Shown: positions 1 to 6,712 of the stretch, piece by piece | How positions within the stretch are numbered: the first letter of the stretch is position 1 | How the letters are laid out: every line of letters begins with the position of its first letter | NCBI GenBank assembly: GCA_035938215.1 | Contig: DASZHC010000037.1 | Location: 1 to 10,554, forward strand | DNA from: DASZHC01 sp035938215 | GTDB taxonomy: Bacteria > Verrucomicrobiota > Verrucomicrobiia > Chthoniobacterales > JAFAMB01 | Direction of reading: 5' to 3' | Length of the DNA: 10,554 nt | Program-made: the position numbers and the translations under genes | The notes under the pieces: generated by a model | What the model saw: only the letters and a program-made list of their open reading frames with translations | What the model was told of the DNA's origin: nothing | Databases searched by the model: none

Positions 1-1
1 A

Positions 2-241
2 CGATTCCGGCTTCCGCTTCCCGGAGGAGGGCAGAAACTATGTTATCCCGATTATTTGGCGATCGGAGAAGGCGTATTTGCTAGTTTGCCTTCGCTGATC
101 GAAGCCGGACTTTGCGTCTTTTTACGCAGTTCATCGCAAAATTCCTCTCGGCTTTTATGTAAGCAGCACGCCACCAATGTGTTAGAGACCATTGAAGGGC
201 TTGCTAAGCGGATTCGGAGCCGTTTGCAAAACCCGCGTTAA
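2..241 (+). CDS. 3' end of an unidentified protein (partial)
   Basis: This frame is open from the left edge of the window to a TAA at 239-241, giving about 79 residues. It contains the stretches GEGVFASLPSLIEAGL and HATNVLETIEGLAKRI, and ends in a basic tail, RSRLQNPR. No other frame is open as far: the two other plus-strand frames stop at 84 and 98. I do not recognise the family. The HATN stretch faintly recalls the repeats of PhoU, which is often encoded next to phoB, but the preceding residues do not fit PhoU, so I make no assignment. A terminator-like hairpin lies about 75 bases downstream, which would suit the end of a transcription unit here. It could also be a chance open frame. Confidence 0.35.
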   Translation, partial: RFRLPLPGGGQKLCYPDYLAIGEGVFASLPSLIEAGLCVFLRSSSQNSSRLLCKQHATNVLETIEGLAKRIRSRLQNPR

Positions 242-316
242 TCCAAAAAAGTTCAGAAAAAGAAGAAACTTTTGAACGTGAACCGAAAACCTCTGTCTAT
301 TATTGGCGGTTAAGGC

Positions 317-383
317 GATTCGGGTTTGCGCACGAATCTCTCGACTTCTACTCCTTGGCGTGCGCAACCCGGATCTTTTTTTT
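317..383 (+). terminator. Rho-independent terminator-like hairpin before phoB
   Basis: Bases 317-334 pair with 359-375. The stem has 17 pairs with one G-T wobble and a single bulged T at 325, and its core is gggt(t)tgcgcacg against cgtgcgcaaccc. The loop is 24 bases (335-358). Eight T residues follow immediately (376-383). Stem plus T-run is the standard intrinsic terminator form on the plus strand. It probably ends the unit that finishes at 241 and isolates it from the phoB promoter. The loop is longer than usual for a terminator. Confidence 0.65.
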
Positions 384-390
384 ACTTGTC

Positions 391-419
391 TTGATGGCTG
401 GCGAAACTTTCGCTACTTT
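391..419 (+). promoter_or_regulatory. Candidate phoB promoter with palindrome in the spacer
   Basis: TTGATG at 391-396 is followed by exactly 17 bases and then TACTTT at 414-419, a weak sigma-70-like pair matching 4 of 6 and 3 of 6 consensus positions. The last 13 spacer bases (401-413) are the perfect palindrome gcgaaa-c-tttcgc, abutting the -10. Transcription would start near 426, so the message would be almost leaderless, which agrees with the lack of a Shine-Dalgarno sequence before the ATG at 429. The palindrome could be an operator; this is inference. Confidence 0.3.
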
Positions 420-428
420 CCGGGTGCG

Positions 429-1118
429 ATGCGGGATATTGTTCTCGTTGTCGACGACGAACCCGACGTAGTTGACTTGGTGCGGTATCATCTCCACCGA
501 GCCGGGTTTGACGTGCTCATCGCGTTAACTGGTCCCTCCGGTCTCACCACCGCAAGGGAATCGAGGCCGGACGCTATCCTGCTTGACATTATGCTGCCGC
601 AGATGAGCGGCATCGAAGTTTGCAAGGCCCTACGTGGCAGCACGCAAACCTCCACAATTCCAATTCTGATGCTGACCGCAAAGGCTGAGCCGTCCGAGCG
701 AATCGCGGGCCTTGAATTGGGCGTAGACGATTATATAACGAAGCCTTTCAGCCCTCGAGAATTGGTCTTGAGAGTCCAGAATGTGTTGAGCCGGCTTCGC
801 TCGGTTCAGAGTCCTTCTCTGGTTACGGTTGACGAATTTTGCATCGACAAGGGAAATTTTGAAATAGCCCTCAATGGGAGGCCTTTACGACTGACGACTA
901 CCGAATTTAAGTTGCTCGCCCTTCTCGTAGAACGCCGTGGAAGAACTCTCTCGAGAGAGATTTTGCTCCAGGACGTATGGGGATATGAAAACGCTATCGA
1001 TACTCGTACGGTTGATACGCACGTCAGGCGTCTGCGAGAAAAATTGGGGCCGGTGGCTAATCGGATTGTCACCGTCCGCGGCGAAGGATACATGTTCCTG
1101 GTTAGCCGAACGATGTGA
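429..1118 (+). CDS. phoB: OmpR/PhoB-family response regulator
   Basis: This 229-residue protein is a two-domain DNA-binding response regulator. The receiver domain covers residues 4-120. It shows the acidic pocket D9-D10, phosphoacceptor D53 in LLDIMLP, T83 and switch lysine K105 in the KPFSPREL motif. The OmpR-type winged helix covers about 133-225, with recognition helix TRTVDTHVRRLREKL (192-206) and the wing motif VRGEGYMF. Length is normal for the family. The ATG at 429 is chosen because the receiver domain begins four residues later; the frame is open to 303 but the extra residues are not receiver-like and lie across the terminator hairpin. No Shine-Dalgarno sequence is visible. Its stop overlaps the kinase start by four bases, so the two are co-transcribed partners. 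The PhoB name rests on sequence style and on the kinase type; no pst or phoU gene is seen, so the regulated genes are unknown. Confidence 0.9.
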   Translation: MRDIVLVVDDEPDVVDLVRYHLHRAGFDVLIALTGPSGLTTARESRPDAILLDIMLPQMSGIEVCKALRGSTQTSTIPILMLTAKAEPSERIAGLELGVDDYITKPFSPRELVLRVQNVLSRLRSVQSPSLVTVDEFCIDKGNFEIALNGRPLRLTTTEFKLLALLVERRGRTLSREILLQDVWGYENAIDTRTVDTHVRRLREKLGPVANRIVTVRGEGYMFLVSRTM

Positions 1119-2392
1119 GTACGGGCTCTCTTGCTGTATGGCTCGCTTCGCTGGGGGCCGCCATAACCGTCGCACTTATATTCTGGCGTCGGATGGTGGT
1201 TTTGCGTGCCGAAGTTCGAAGGCTTCTTACTGACGGCACTCTGTCCTCCGAAATACGCGGTCCCCGGATCTTGCGCGAAATTCATCGGGACCTCGGAGAA
1301 CTCGCCAGCCGGAATCGAGAGATTTCACGTCGTATTGCCGACGAGGATTACAGTCTTCGCGCGATTCTCTCCGGCATGATCGAAGGGGTTCTGATTGCCG
1401 ATAGAAATTTGAGAATTCGTCTCACGAACGACAGGTTGCGGCAGATGTTCATGCTTCCGAAATCACCGGTTGACCGCACGGTGATGGAAGTTTTTCGGAA
1501 TCATCTGCTGCACCAAATAATCCAGCAAACGCTGGAGACGGACGAACCGCGCTCGGTCGAATTGCAGTCTGAAATACGAGAAGGAAACCAGTTCAATCTT
1601 AAGCATTTTCAGGTCACGTCAATTAGTCTTCGGCCGCGCGATCGAGAGTCATTGACCGGAGCTTTGGTTATATTTCATGACATCAGCCAAATCCGCTCCC
1701 TTGAGGCGATTCGCAGAGAGTTTGTGGCGAACGTATCGCATGAGCTTCGCACGCCGTTGTCGATCATAACAGGCTATCTCGAGACTCTGATCGAGGGGGG
1801 AGGTGATCCCGAGACGAATGTTCGGTTTCTCAAAACGATGCACAAACATGCGCAGAGGCTTAACATCCTGATTGAAGATCTTCTGTCGCTTTCGCAACTG
1901 GAATCTCGAAGGGTGAGTCTCAACTTTGAGGCGGTCGAGTTGAGGGAATGCGTTCACAGGGTTATCGAGCGCCTGGACACCCGCATTCGCGAGGTCGCGG
2001 CAAAGGTAAGAGTTAACATCCCTGAGAGCTTGCCTCGGGTTGAAGCGGATGCCTTCCGCATTGAGCAGGTGATCTACAATCTAATTGATAATGCGCTAAA
2101 GCATGGGGGAAAGTCCGGTGTCAACGTGATGGTTGATGCCCATAGTAACGGTCGCGAAGCGATTGTCGCCGTGCATGACGATGGGCCGGGTGTGCCGCTT
2201 GGCGATCAGCCGCACCTTTTCGAGCGCTTTTATCGTGTTCACAAGGATAGGTCGCGAGATGCCGGTGGCAGCGGTCTTGGTCTGTCGATAGTAAAGCATA
2301 CCGTCCAGGCCCATGGTGGGACTGTCGCCCTGCAGAGCAGCCCGGGAGCCGGTGCGACGTTTACCGTTAGTCTGCCGTTGAAACAGGTCTGA
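1115..2392 (+). CDS. phoR: PhoR-like membrane sensor histidine kinase
   Basis: The 425-residue kinase begins with GTG at 1115, inside a GTGA overlap with the phoB stop. One hydrophobic segment (about residues 6-24, followed by WRR) anchors it in the inner membrane with almost no periplasmic part. A linker and a PAS-like domain (about 80-195, with GMIEGVLIADRNLRI) follow. The HisKA H-box is VANVSHELRTPLS, with phosphorylated H209. The ATPase domain has the N-box NLIDNALKH (N326), the G1 box DDGPGVP (355-361), an F box around LFERFYRV and the G2 box GGSGLGLSIVKH (384-395), so all catalytic parts are present. One membrane helix plus PAS with no large sensor domain is the PhoR arrangement, in which the signal usually comes through partner proteins. 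It should phosphorylate the regulator encoded just upstream. Assignment as a sensor kinase is firm; the PhoR name is likely but not certain. Confidence 0.88.
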   Translation: MSTGSLAVWLASLGAAITVALIFWRRMVVLRAEVRRLLTDGTLSSEIRGPRILREIHRDLGELASRNREISRRIADEDYSLRAILSGMIEGVLIADRNLRIRLTNDRLRQMFMLPKSPVDRTVMEVFRNHLLHQIIQQTLETDEPRSVELQSEIREGNQFNLKHFQVTSISLRPRDRESLTGALVIFHDISQIRSLEAIRREFVANVSHELRTPLSIITGYLETLIEGGGDPETNVRFLKTMHKHAQRLNILIEDLLSLSQLESRRVSLNFEAVELRECVHRVIERLDTRIREVAAKVRVNIPESLPRVEADAFRIEQVIYNLIDNALKHGGKSGVNVMVDAHSNGREAIVAVHDDGPGVPLGDQPHLFERFYRVHKDRSRDAGGSGLGLSIVKHTVQAHGGTVALQSSPGAGATFTVSLPLKQV

Positions 2393-2440
2393 CCGGATGA
2401 GGTGAAGGGCCGGATCGCAACGAAAGGCAGATGCGCTAGG

Positions 2441-2468
2441 TTGCGCCTGCGGGGAATCACGCTAGAAT
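2441..2468 (+). promoter_or_regulatory. Candidate promoter for nadC-birA
   Basis: TTGCGC (2441-2446), a 16-base spacer and TAGAAT (2463-2468) form a fair sigma-70-like pair; TAGAAT differs from the -10 consensus at one position. The predicted start near 2475 would leave a leader of about 80 bases carrying most of repeat copy A. A very similar pair, TTGCGG-16-TAGAAT, precedes the dus gene. The -10 overlaps the left edge of the repeat, so part of the match may come from the repeat itself. Confidence 0.3.
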
Positions 2469-2523
2469 CCTTGAAAAAGCGAAACCGGTTGCAGATGAGT
2501 CAGGTTTTTCATATCCGCACATT
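2467..2523 (+). repeat. Dispersed repeat, copy A (incomplete)
   Basis: These 57 bases align with 9018-9075 over 59 columns with 50 identities; three single-base gaps and six substitutions separate them, four of the latter transitions. Shared blocks include atccttgaaaa, ggttgca, atgagtca and tatccgcacatt. Copy A has the left end of the element but not the right inverted-repeat arm found in copy B, so it appears truncated. It lies in the non-coding gap between the kinase gene and nadC. It is flanked by atcacgctag (2456-2465) and atctcgctag (2526-2535), which match in 9 of 10 positions. Confidence 0.75.
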
Positions 2524-2556
2524 GCATCTCGCTAGTGCATCGCTGGCGTCTCGAAC

Positions 2557-3390
2557 GTGATCGCTCCAGTTTTCGATCCTGTTGATATTGCGCTGGCAGA
2601 AGATGTCGGACCAGGCGACCTGACATCGCAGCTCTTCATTCCAGAACAACACGTTTCGAAGGCCCGGATCTTCGCAAAGGAAAATTGCGTTGTCGCTGGT
2701 ACGCAAGCGGCGATTGAAACCTATCAGAAGGTCGACCCAAGCCTGGAAGTCACGCGCATGAAAGGGGATGGAACGCCTTTGAAACCGGGGGATACAGTAA
2801 TCCGGCTGCAAGGGTCGACGAGAAGCATCCTGACTGGGGAGAGGGTGGCCTTGAATTTTATCCAGCGACTTTCAGGGGTGGCGACGTTGACGGCGCAATT
2901 CGTTGATGCAGTGCGAGGTACAGGTGTCGAAATTCTGGATACCAGGAAAACCACCCCGGGCTTGCGGGCACTGGAAAAAGCCGCGGTTAAGGCAGGTGGA
3001 GGCCGAAATCACCGGATGGGGTTGTACGATGCCGTCATGGTGAAAGACAATCATCAGCTGGCCGGCTCCAAAATTGAGGCAGCTATAGTTGCGCTCCGCG
3101 AAGCACATCCTGGGATTCAAGTGGAGCTTGAAGCCGATTCCATCGGTCAGGTGCGTGCATTTATCGATATCGCCGGCGTGGATGCTATCCTGCTGGACAA
3201 CATGTCTCCCAAAGACTTGCGTGCCTGCGTATCGCTTAGAAAATCGGGGATTAAGTTCGAGGCCAGCGGCGGTGTTTCTCTGCAGACTGTCCGAGAGATT
3301 GCAGAGACGGGCGTCGATTTCATTTCGGTAGGCCAATTGACGCATTCGGCACGCGCAATTGACTTCTCGTTGGAGTTGATCGGTGCGTGA
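2557..3390 (+). CDS. nadC: Nicotinate-nucleotide pyrophosphorylase (quinolinate phosphoribosyltransferase)
   Basis: NadC joins quinolinate with PRPP and releases CO2 to give nicotinate mononucleotide in the de novo NAD pathway. The 277-residue product has the usual family length. It opens with ALAEDVGPGDLTSQLFIP and carries QRLSGVATLT, the active-site block DTRKTTPGLRALEK (128-141), KAGGGRNHRMGLYDAVMVKDNH (in 145-166, including the conserved basic residues R150, H152, R153 and K163), LLDNMSP, EASGG (235-239) and VDFISVGQLTHS near the end. The start is GTG at 2557; the N-terminal domain follows directly and no better in-frame start is nearer to a Shine-Dalgarno sequence, none of which is clear. 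It overlaps birA by eight bases, so the two are translationally coupled. nadA and nadB are not in the window. No truncation or missing catalytic residue is visible. Confidence 0.95.
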   Translation: MIAPVFDPVDIALAEDVGPGDLTSQLFIPEQHVSKARIFAKENCVVAGTQAAIETYQKVDPSLEVTRMKGDGTPLKPGDTVIRLQGSTRSILTGERVALNFIQRLSGVATLTAQFVDAVRGTGVEILDTRKTTPGLRALEKAAVKAGGGRNHRMGLYDAVMVKDNHQLAGSKIEAAIVALREAHPGIQVELEADSIGQVRAFIDIAGVDAILLDNMSPKDLRACVSLRKSGIKFEASGGVSLQTVREIAETGVDFISVGQLTHSARAIDFSLELIGA

Positions 3391-4195
3391 GCCCTCCCAA
3401 ACCGCGGTACTCCGTCGTCTGCTCCCGATTGGAACGGCGGTCTCGGTTTCGGAAATTCTGGAGCAAACACAAACAAAACTCTCGGAGCTTCCATTGTTGG
3501 TTCGTTCGCTTGAAGAAGCCGGTTTTATCTTCCGAATGACCGAACGCGAAATTTCGTTGGTGGCAGAGCCGGATTCCCTGGTGCCGGACGCGATTCTCGC
3601 AAGACTTCGCACGATGGCGATTGGTCGAGATATCGTGGTCTTTCGGGAGACATCTTCGACAAACGATCGGGTGAGGCGAGCAGGCATCTCCGGTGCGGCG
3701 GAGGGACTAGCAATATTTGCCGAGAGTCAGACAAAGGGGCGGGGGACTTATGGGCGAAAATGGGTTTCAGGAGACGGTGATGGCCTCTGGTTCTCAATAC
3801 TGCTCCGAAGCCACATGCGGGCGAATGAGTTGCCGCGGCTTGTGCGCCTGGCAGCTGTCGCATGTTCCGAGGTTATCGAGCGGTCGGTTGGAAGGAAAGT
3901 TCACATTAAACCGCCGAATGACCTTGTTCTTGGAAACGGTAAACTTGGCGGCTTCCTTTTGGAAGCCTCCAACGCCTGGGATTTTCAGGTGTTGGGAATT
4001 GGTATTAACATTCGATCGGCTCCCTCGCTGCCTGGCTGTCCGACGGCAGCAATGGAACAATTTTCGATCGCCAAGATATCCAGAAACGCCCTCGCCGCCG
4101 AACTCCTGGACGGGTTGGAAAACTGGTACTTCAACAAATCGGGTGATCAAGTGGAATTGGCTTTCGAAAGCCGATGTAAAGATTGTGCGAATTGA
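3383..4195 (+). CDS. birA: Biotin--protein ligase, apparently shortened at the C-terminus
   Basis: This 270-residue protein should activate biotin with ATP and attach it to the carboxylase carrier protein. The N-terminal ~60 residues resemble the winged-helix domain of bifunctional BirA (repressor plus ligase). The ligase domain has FRETSSTNDRVRR (88-99), the biotinyl-AMP loop as SQTKGRGTYGRKW (115-127), the block KPPNDLVLGNGKLGG (176-190) and LGIGINI. Two small departures: GRGT-Y-G where GRGRxG is common, and KPPND where KWPND is usual; the lysine and aspartate remain. The start GTG at 3383 overlaps the nadC stop. The usual C-terminal SH3-like domain is missing: the frame ends soon after the central domain at ESRCKDCAN. 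A domain-like continuation, VRIDRKGVLVFFELFGE, occurs in the next frame up to a TAG at 4254-4256, so a one-base frameshift (mutation or sequencing error) is possible. Confidence 0.88.
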   Translation: MREPSQTAVLRRLLPIGTAVSVSEILEQTQTKLSELPLLVRSLEEAGFIFRMTEREISLVAEPDSLVPDAILARLRTMAIGRDIVVFRETSSTNDRVRRAGISGAAEGLAIFAESQTKGRGTYGRKWVSGDGDGLWFSILLRSHMRANELPRLVRLAAVACSEVIERSVGRKVHIKPPNDLVLGNGKLGGFLLEASNAWDFQVLGIGINIRSAPSLPGCPTAAMEQFSIAKISRNALAAELLDGLENWYFNKSGDQVELAFESRCKDCAN

Positions 4196-4196
4196 C

Positions 4197-4204
4197 AGGA
4201 AGGG
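4197..4204 (+). promoter_or_regulatory. Ribosome binding site that selects the kinase start
   Basis: The sequence aggaaggg ends five bases before an in-frame TTG at 4210. It is one of the few clear Shine-Dalgarno sequences in the window and favours 4210 over the earlier TTG at 4183 and the GTG at 4231. Confidence 0.5.
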
Positions 4205-4209
4205 CGTTC

Positions 4210-4905
4210 TTGTTTTCTTTGAGCTCTTCGGTGAAAGAAATTACACAGTCGCGTAGTTCACAATCGCCAGGATTTCCGGCGAATCATTATGCTTCGTTGC
4301 TCGCCGGGTTAATACACAAATCGAACAACATTATAACAGTCCTTTCTGGTCACTCAGGGCTTCTGCTTCTCGAGCCGAATCTGTCGGAGGAAATCCTTGA
4401 ACCTGTTCGGCGAATTTCCCGGGCCGCCGAAATGTTATCCCGCTATATTGATGAGGCCAGCGTACTGAGTAAGGCAACGGTTCTCGTTTTTGAGCCGATC
4501 GCCTTTTCAGATTTGTTTAAGATGCTTACGACTCCACCCGTTCTGAAAATTCAGAAGAAGCGTGGCGACGATGTGACACTGCTAGGGGACCGGCGCAAAC
4601 TGAAGGAAACGTTCGAGGAGATATTGCGGAACGCGGTAGAAGCAGATGCTACTTCCGAGATTGTCACCGCGACTAAGGAGCAGTCGACTGTCTGTTTGAG
4701 TTTTCGGGATAATGGCCATGGCATTAAGGCTGAGGTCATGGGGAAAGTTTTTGATCCATTTTTCACCACACATACGCAACAGGGGCGATTTGGTCTCGGG
4801 CTGTTCCGGGCGAAGGGCGAATTGGCGCGGATGAGCGGAGAGATCTCTGCTGCGAGCGATGGTAAAACCTACACCGAAATTCTGATTCGGATCCCTGCCG
4901 CCTGA
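4210..4905 (+). CDS. Small soluble histidine kinase-like protein, orphan
   Basis: The TTG at 4210 gives 231 residues. No membrane segment or sensor domain is present. A dimerisation-like helix pair (about 28-85) contains GLIHKSNNIITVLSGHSGLL, aligned with the H-box of kinases that read H-E/D-x-N-N-x-L. Here the acidic residue after the histidine (H36) is lysine. The ATPase domain is complete: N-box EEILRNAVEA (137-145), G1 box FRDNGHGI, FDPFFTTH (181-188), and G2 box GRFGLGLFRAKGELARMSGEI (in 192-212). By family it binds ATP and either phosphorylates itself on H36 and passes the phosphate to a regulator, or works as a phosphotransferase. No response regulator is adjacent. It follows birA by 14 bases, so it is probably in the nadC-birA transcript. 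If birA really runs on to 4256, the GTG at 4231 would become the likelier start. The kinase fold is well supported; the activity and partner are not. Confidence 0.78.
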   Translation: MFSLSSSVKEITQSRSSQSPGFPANHYASLLAGLIHKSNNIITVLSGHSGLLLLEPNLSEEILEPVRRISRAAEMLSRYIDEASVLSKATVLVFEPIAFSDLFKMLTTPPVLKIQKKRGDDVTLLGDRRKLKETFEEILRNAVEADATSEIVTATKEQSTVCLSFRDNGHGIKAEVMGKVFDPFFTTHTQQGRFGLGLFRAKGELARMSGEISAASDGKTYTEILIRIPAA

Positions 4906-4955
4906 GTCGCGAGTCCGGGTAATGCGGACGCAAAGCGTTCGCTGGGGGCTTCAGC

Positions 4956-6710
4956 TTAGCTTATACCACTACGTTTTTTCCGAAGCACGCTTGGAATTTC
5001 GCGAATTGAGAGGCAGTTGACGACATCTTCCCGTTCCAGCCATCCCTTGCGGGCGATCTCGATGCCGAACCAGAGATCCTGTAAGCCTCCAACCGAATGT
5101 GCATCCGGGTTGATCGCGCAGCGGACACCCTGATCTTTGGCCCGCTTCCAGAAACGCCAGTCCATATCTAGTCGCCTCGGATTTGCATTTAATTCGATGA
5201 TCGTGCCGGTCGCAGCAGCTCCGTTGACCACCTCTACCAGATCGACCCGATAGGGTTCCCGGGAAAGAAGGAGTCGCCCGGTCGGATGCCCGAGAATCGT
5301 TACATACGGATTCTCCATGGCTCGAAGGATCCGTTTCGTCATCACTCTTTCCGGCTGTGTAAAAGAGGCATGGACGCTAGCAACCACATAGTCGAGTTGC
5401 GAAAGTATCTCGTCCGAAAAGTCCAGTGTGCCATCCCTCAGTATGTCACACTCGACGCCCGCAAATATGCTGAAGTCGTTACCAAACGATTTGTTCAACG
5501 CGCGGATTTGCTCGACTTGCGCCAGCAAGCGTTTTTCATCAAGGCCATGCGCCTGAAATGAGCTTTTGCTGTGGTCAGCAATTCCCAGATACTCGAGACC
5601 AAGTTGATACGCGGCATCGGCCATTTCGGACAACGTATTCCGCCCGTCGCTTTCGACTGTGTGACAGTGAAAGGTGCCGCGAAGGTTTTGCCATTCGAGA
5701 AGCCTAGGAAGTATTCGATTTTCTGCAGCTTCGATTTCGCCATAATTTTCCCGGAGCTCGGGTGGGATATAGCTCAACCCCAGGGCGCTATAAAGATCTG
5801 CCTCGGTGTGGATTTCCGGAATAGGCTTGCATTCGCGGCGTGATCCTGGATCGGGGCCAAGCCGATACTCGTTCAACGTCCATCCGTTTTGCAGTGCTCG
5901 TCCTCGAAGGATGACATTGTGCTCTTTACTCCCTGTAAAATAGCCGAGCGCGAAAGGGAACTCATTGTTTGCAACGACTCGAAGATCCGCCTGAATGCCA
6001 GACTTCAAAAGGACGCTTGCTTTTGTATCCCCCTTGGCAAGAACGCGATCGATCGCAGCATGCGTAAGAAAGTGTTCAATGATTCGCACCGGGTGCCTTG
6101 TCGCGATGAGCAGGTCGAGGTCGCCGATTGTCTCTCTGGCTCTTCGCAGACTTCCTCCCGCGCTGATCCGCGAAACGTCGGGGTGTCCCTTAAAATGCTC
6201 CAGTAGTTCGTCGGACCAGATTTTTGCATCGGACAACAAGAACCGCCCCGAACGCTTGCGCCTTTGCTCGATAGCTTGCAGAAGATTTGCCGCGGTTTTT
6301 TCTCCGAATCCCGGCAAGGCTGCAACGGTGCCATCCTTTGCGCCAGCTTCAAGTTCAGCAATCGTCTTGATTCCCAACTGCTCGTAAAGGGCTTTGACTT
6401 TCTTGGCGCCCAAACCCTGAATTTCAAAGAGTTCAAAGATCGTTTGAGGAAACGCGGCCTGCAATTTCTCGAAATATTCGAGCCGCTCGGTAGTGACATA
6501 TTCCGAGATTTTCTTAGCGATTGCATCGCCAATCCCATCAAGCTCTCTAAGCGTATCTTCGGCGACTGCCGATTGAAAACTTCCTGAAAACGTTTCCAAG
6601 GCTCGTGCGGCATTCGTGTAAGCCCGAACTTTGAACGGATTCTCGCCTTTAAGCTCCAGGAGTCTTGCAATGGTCTCGAGGAGTTCAATCGCATGTTCCT
6701 TCGTTTTCAT
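4956..6710 (-). CDS. polX: DNA polymerase/3'-5' exonuclease PolX
   Basis: Bacterial PolX fills short gaps during base excision repair and trims 3' ends. The 584 residues match the usual length and domain order. Residues 1-85 form the helix-hairpin-helix 8-kDa domain (GENPFKVRAYTNAARAL, GIGDAIAKKI), with further hairpins at IQGLGAKKVKALYE and LPGFGEKTAANLL. The nucleotidyl-transferase palm has GGSLRRARETIGDLDLL (185-201) with metal ligands D198 and D200, and D242 in ADLRVV. The C-terminal PHP domain (345-575) supplies the nuclease, with metal-binding candidates H348, H350, D355, H380, E420, H447, H475, D536 and H538 in the motifs FHCHT, ADHS, GVECD, SVHASF, GHPTGR and NPDAHS. The ATG at 6710 follows the upstream DUF192 stop by two bases, with agaaga just before it. 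It is the last gene of the purK operon. All catalytic residues I can check are present. Confidence 0.95.
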   Translation of the reverse strand: MKTKEHAIELLETIARLLELKGENPFKVRAYTNAARALETFSGSFQSAVAEDTLRELDGIGDAIAKKISEYVTTERLEYFEKLQAAFPQTIFELFEIQGLGAKKVKALYEQLGIKTIAELEAGAKDGTVAALPGFGEKTAANLLQAIEQRRKRSGRFLLSDAKIWSDELLEHFKGHPDVSRISAGGSLRRARETIGDLDLLIATRHPVRIIEHFLTHAAIDRVLAKGDTKASVLLKSGIQADLRVVANNEFPFALGYFTGSKEHNVILRGRALQNGWTLNEYRLGPDPGSRRECKPIPEIHTEADLYSALGLSYIPPELRENYGEIEAAENRILPRLLEWQNLRGTFHCHTVESDGRNTLSEMADAAYQLGLEYLGIADHSKSSFQAHGLDEKRLLAQVEQIRALNKSFGNDFSIFAGVECDILRDGTLDFSDEILSQLDYVVASVHASFTQPERVMTKRILRAMENPYVTILGHPTGRLLLSREPYRVDLVEVVNGAAATGTIIELNANPRRLDMDWRFWKRAKDQGVRCAINPDAHSVGGLQDLWFGIEIARKGWLEREDVVNCLSIREIPSVLRKKRSGIS

Positions 6711-6712
6711 TT

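Noticed and set aside
242..275. Possible stem gttca...tgaac after the first reading frame
   Set aside because: Five pairs in A-rich sequence are expected by chance.
303..428. Upstream extension of the phoB frame to an ATT at 303
   Set aside because: The extra 42 residues are not receiver-like and are encoded across the terminator hairpin and T-run.
2427..2450. Hairpin gcag-at-gcgc/gcgc-ctgc after the kinase gene
   Set aside because: Only eight pairs with a bulge and no T-run; too weak to call a terminator.
2495..2560. Small ORF MSQVFHIRT... ending inside the nadC start
   Set aside because: Copy B starts the same way (MSQVF) but its frame changes after a few codons because of indels, so the peptide is not conserved; it is a by-product of the repeat.
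2872..3687. Long minus-strand open frame opposite nadC and birA
   Set aside because: It is antisense to two well-supported enzymes, spans their junction and shows no recognisable motif.
4906..4955. Bidirectional terminator in the convergent gap
   Set aside because: Only a 5-base inverted repeat (gtccg 4913-4917, cggac 4925-4929) is present and no T-run follows on either strand.
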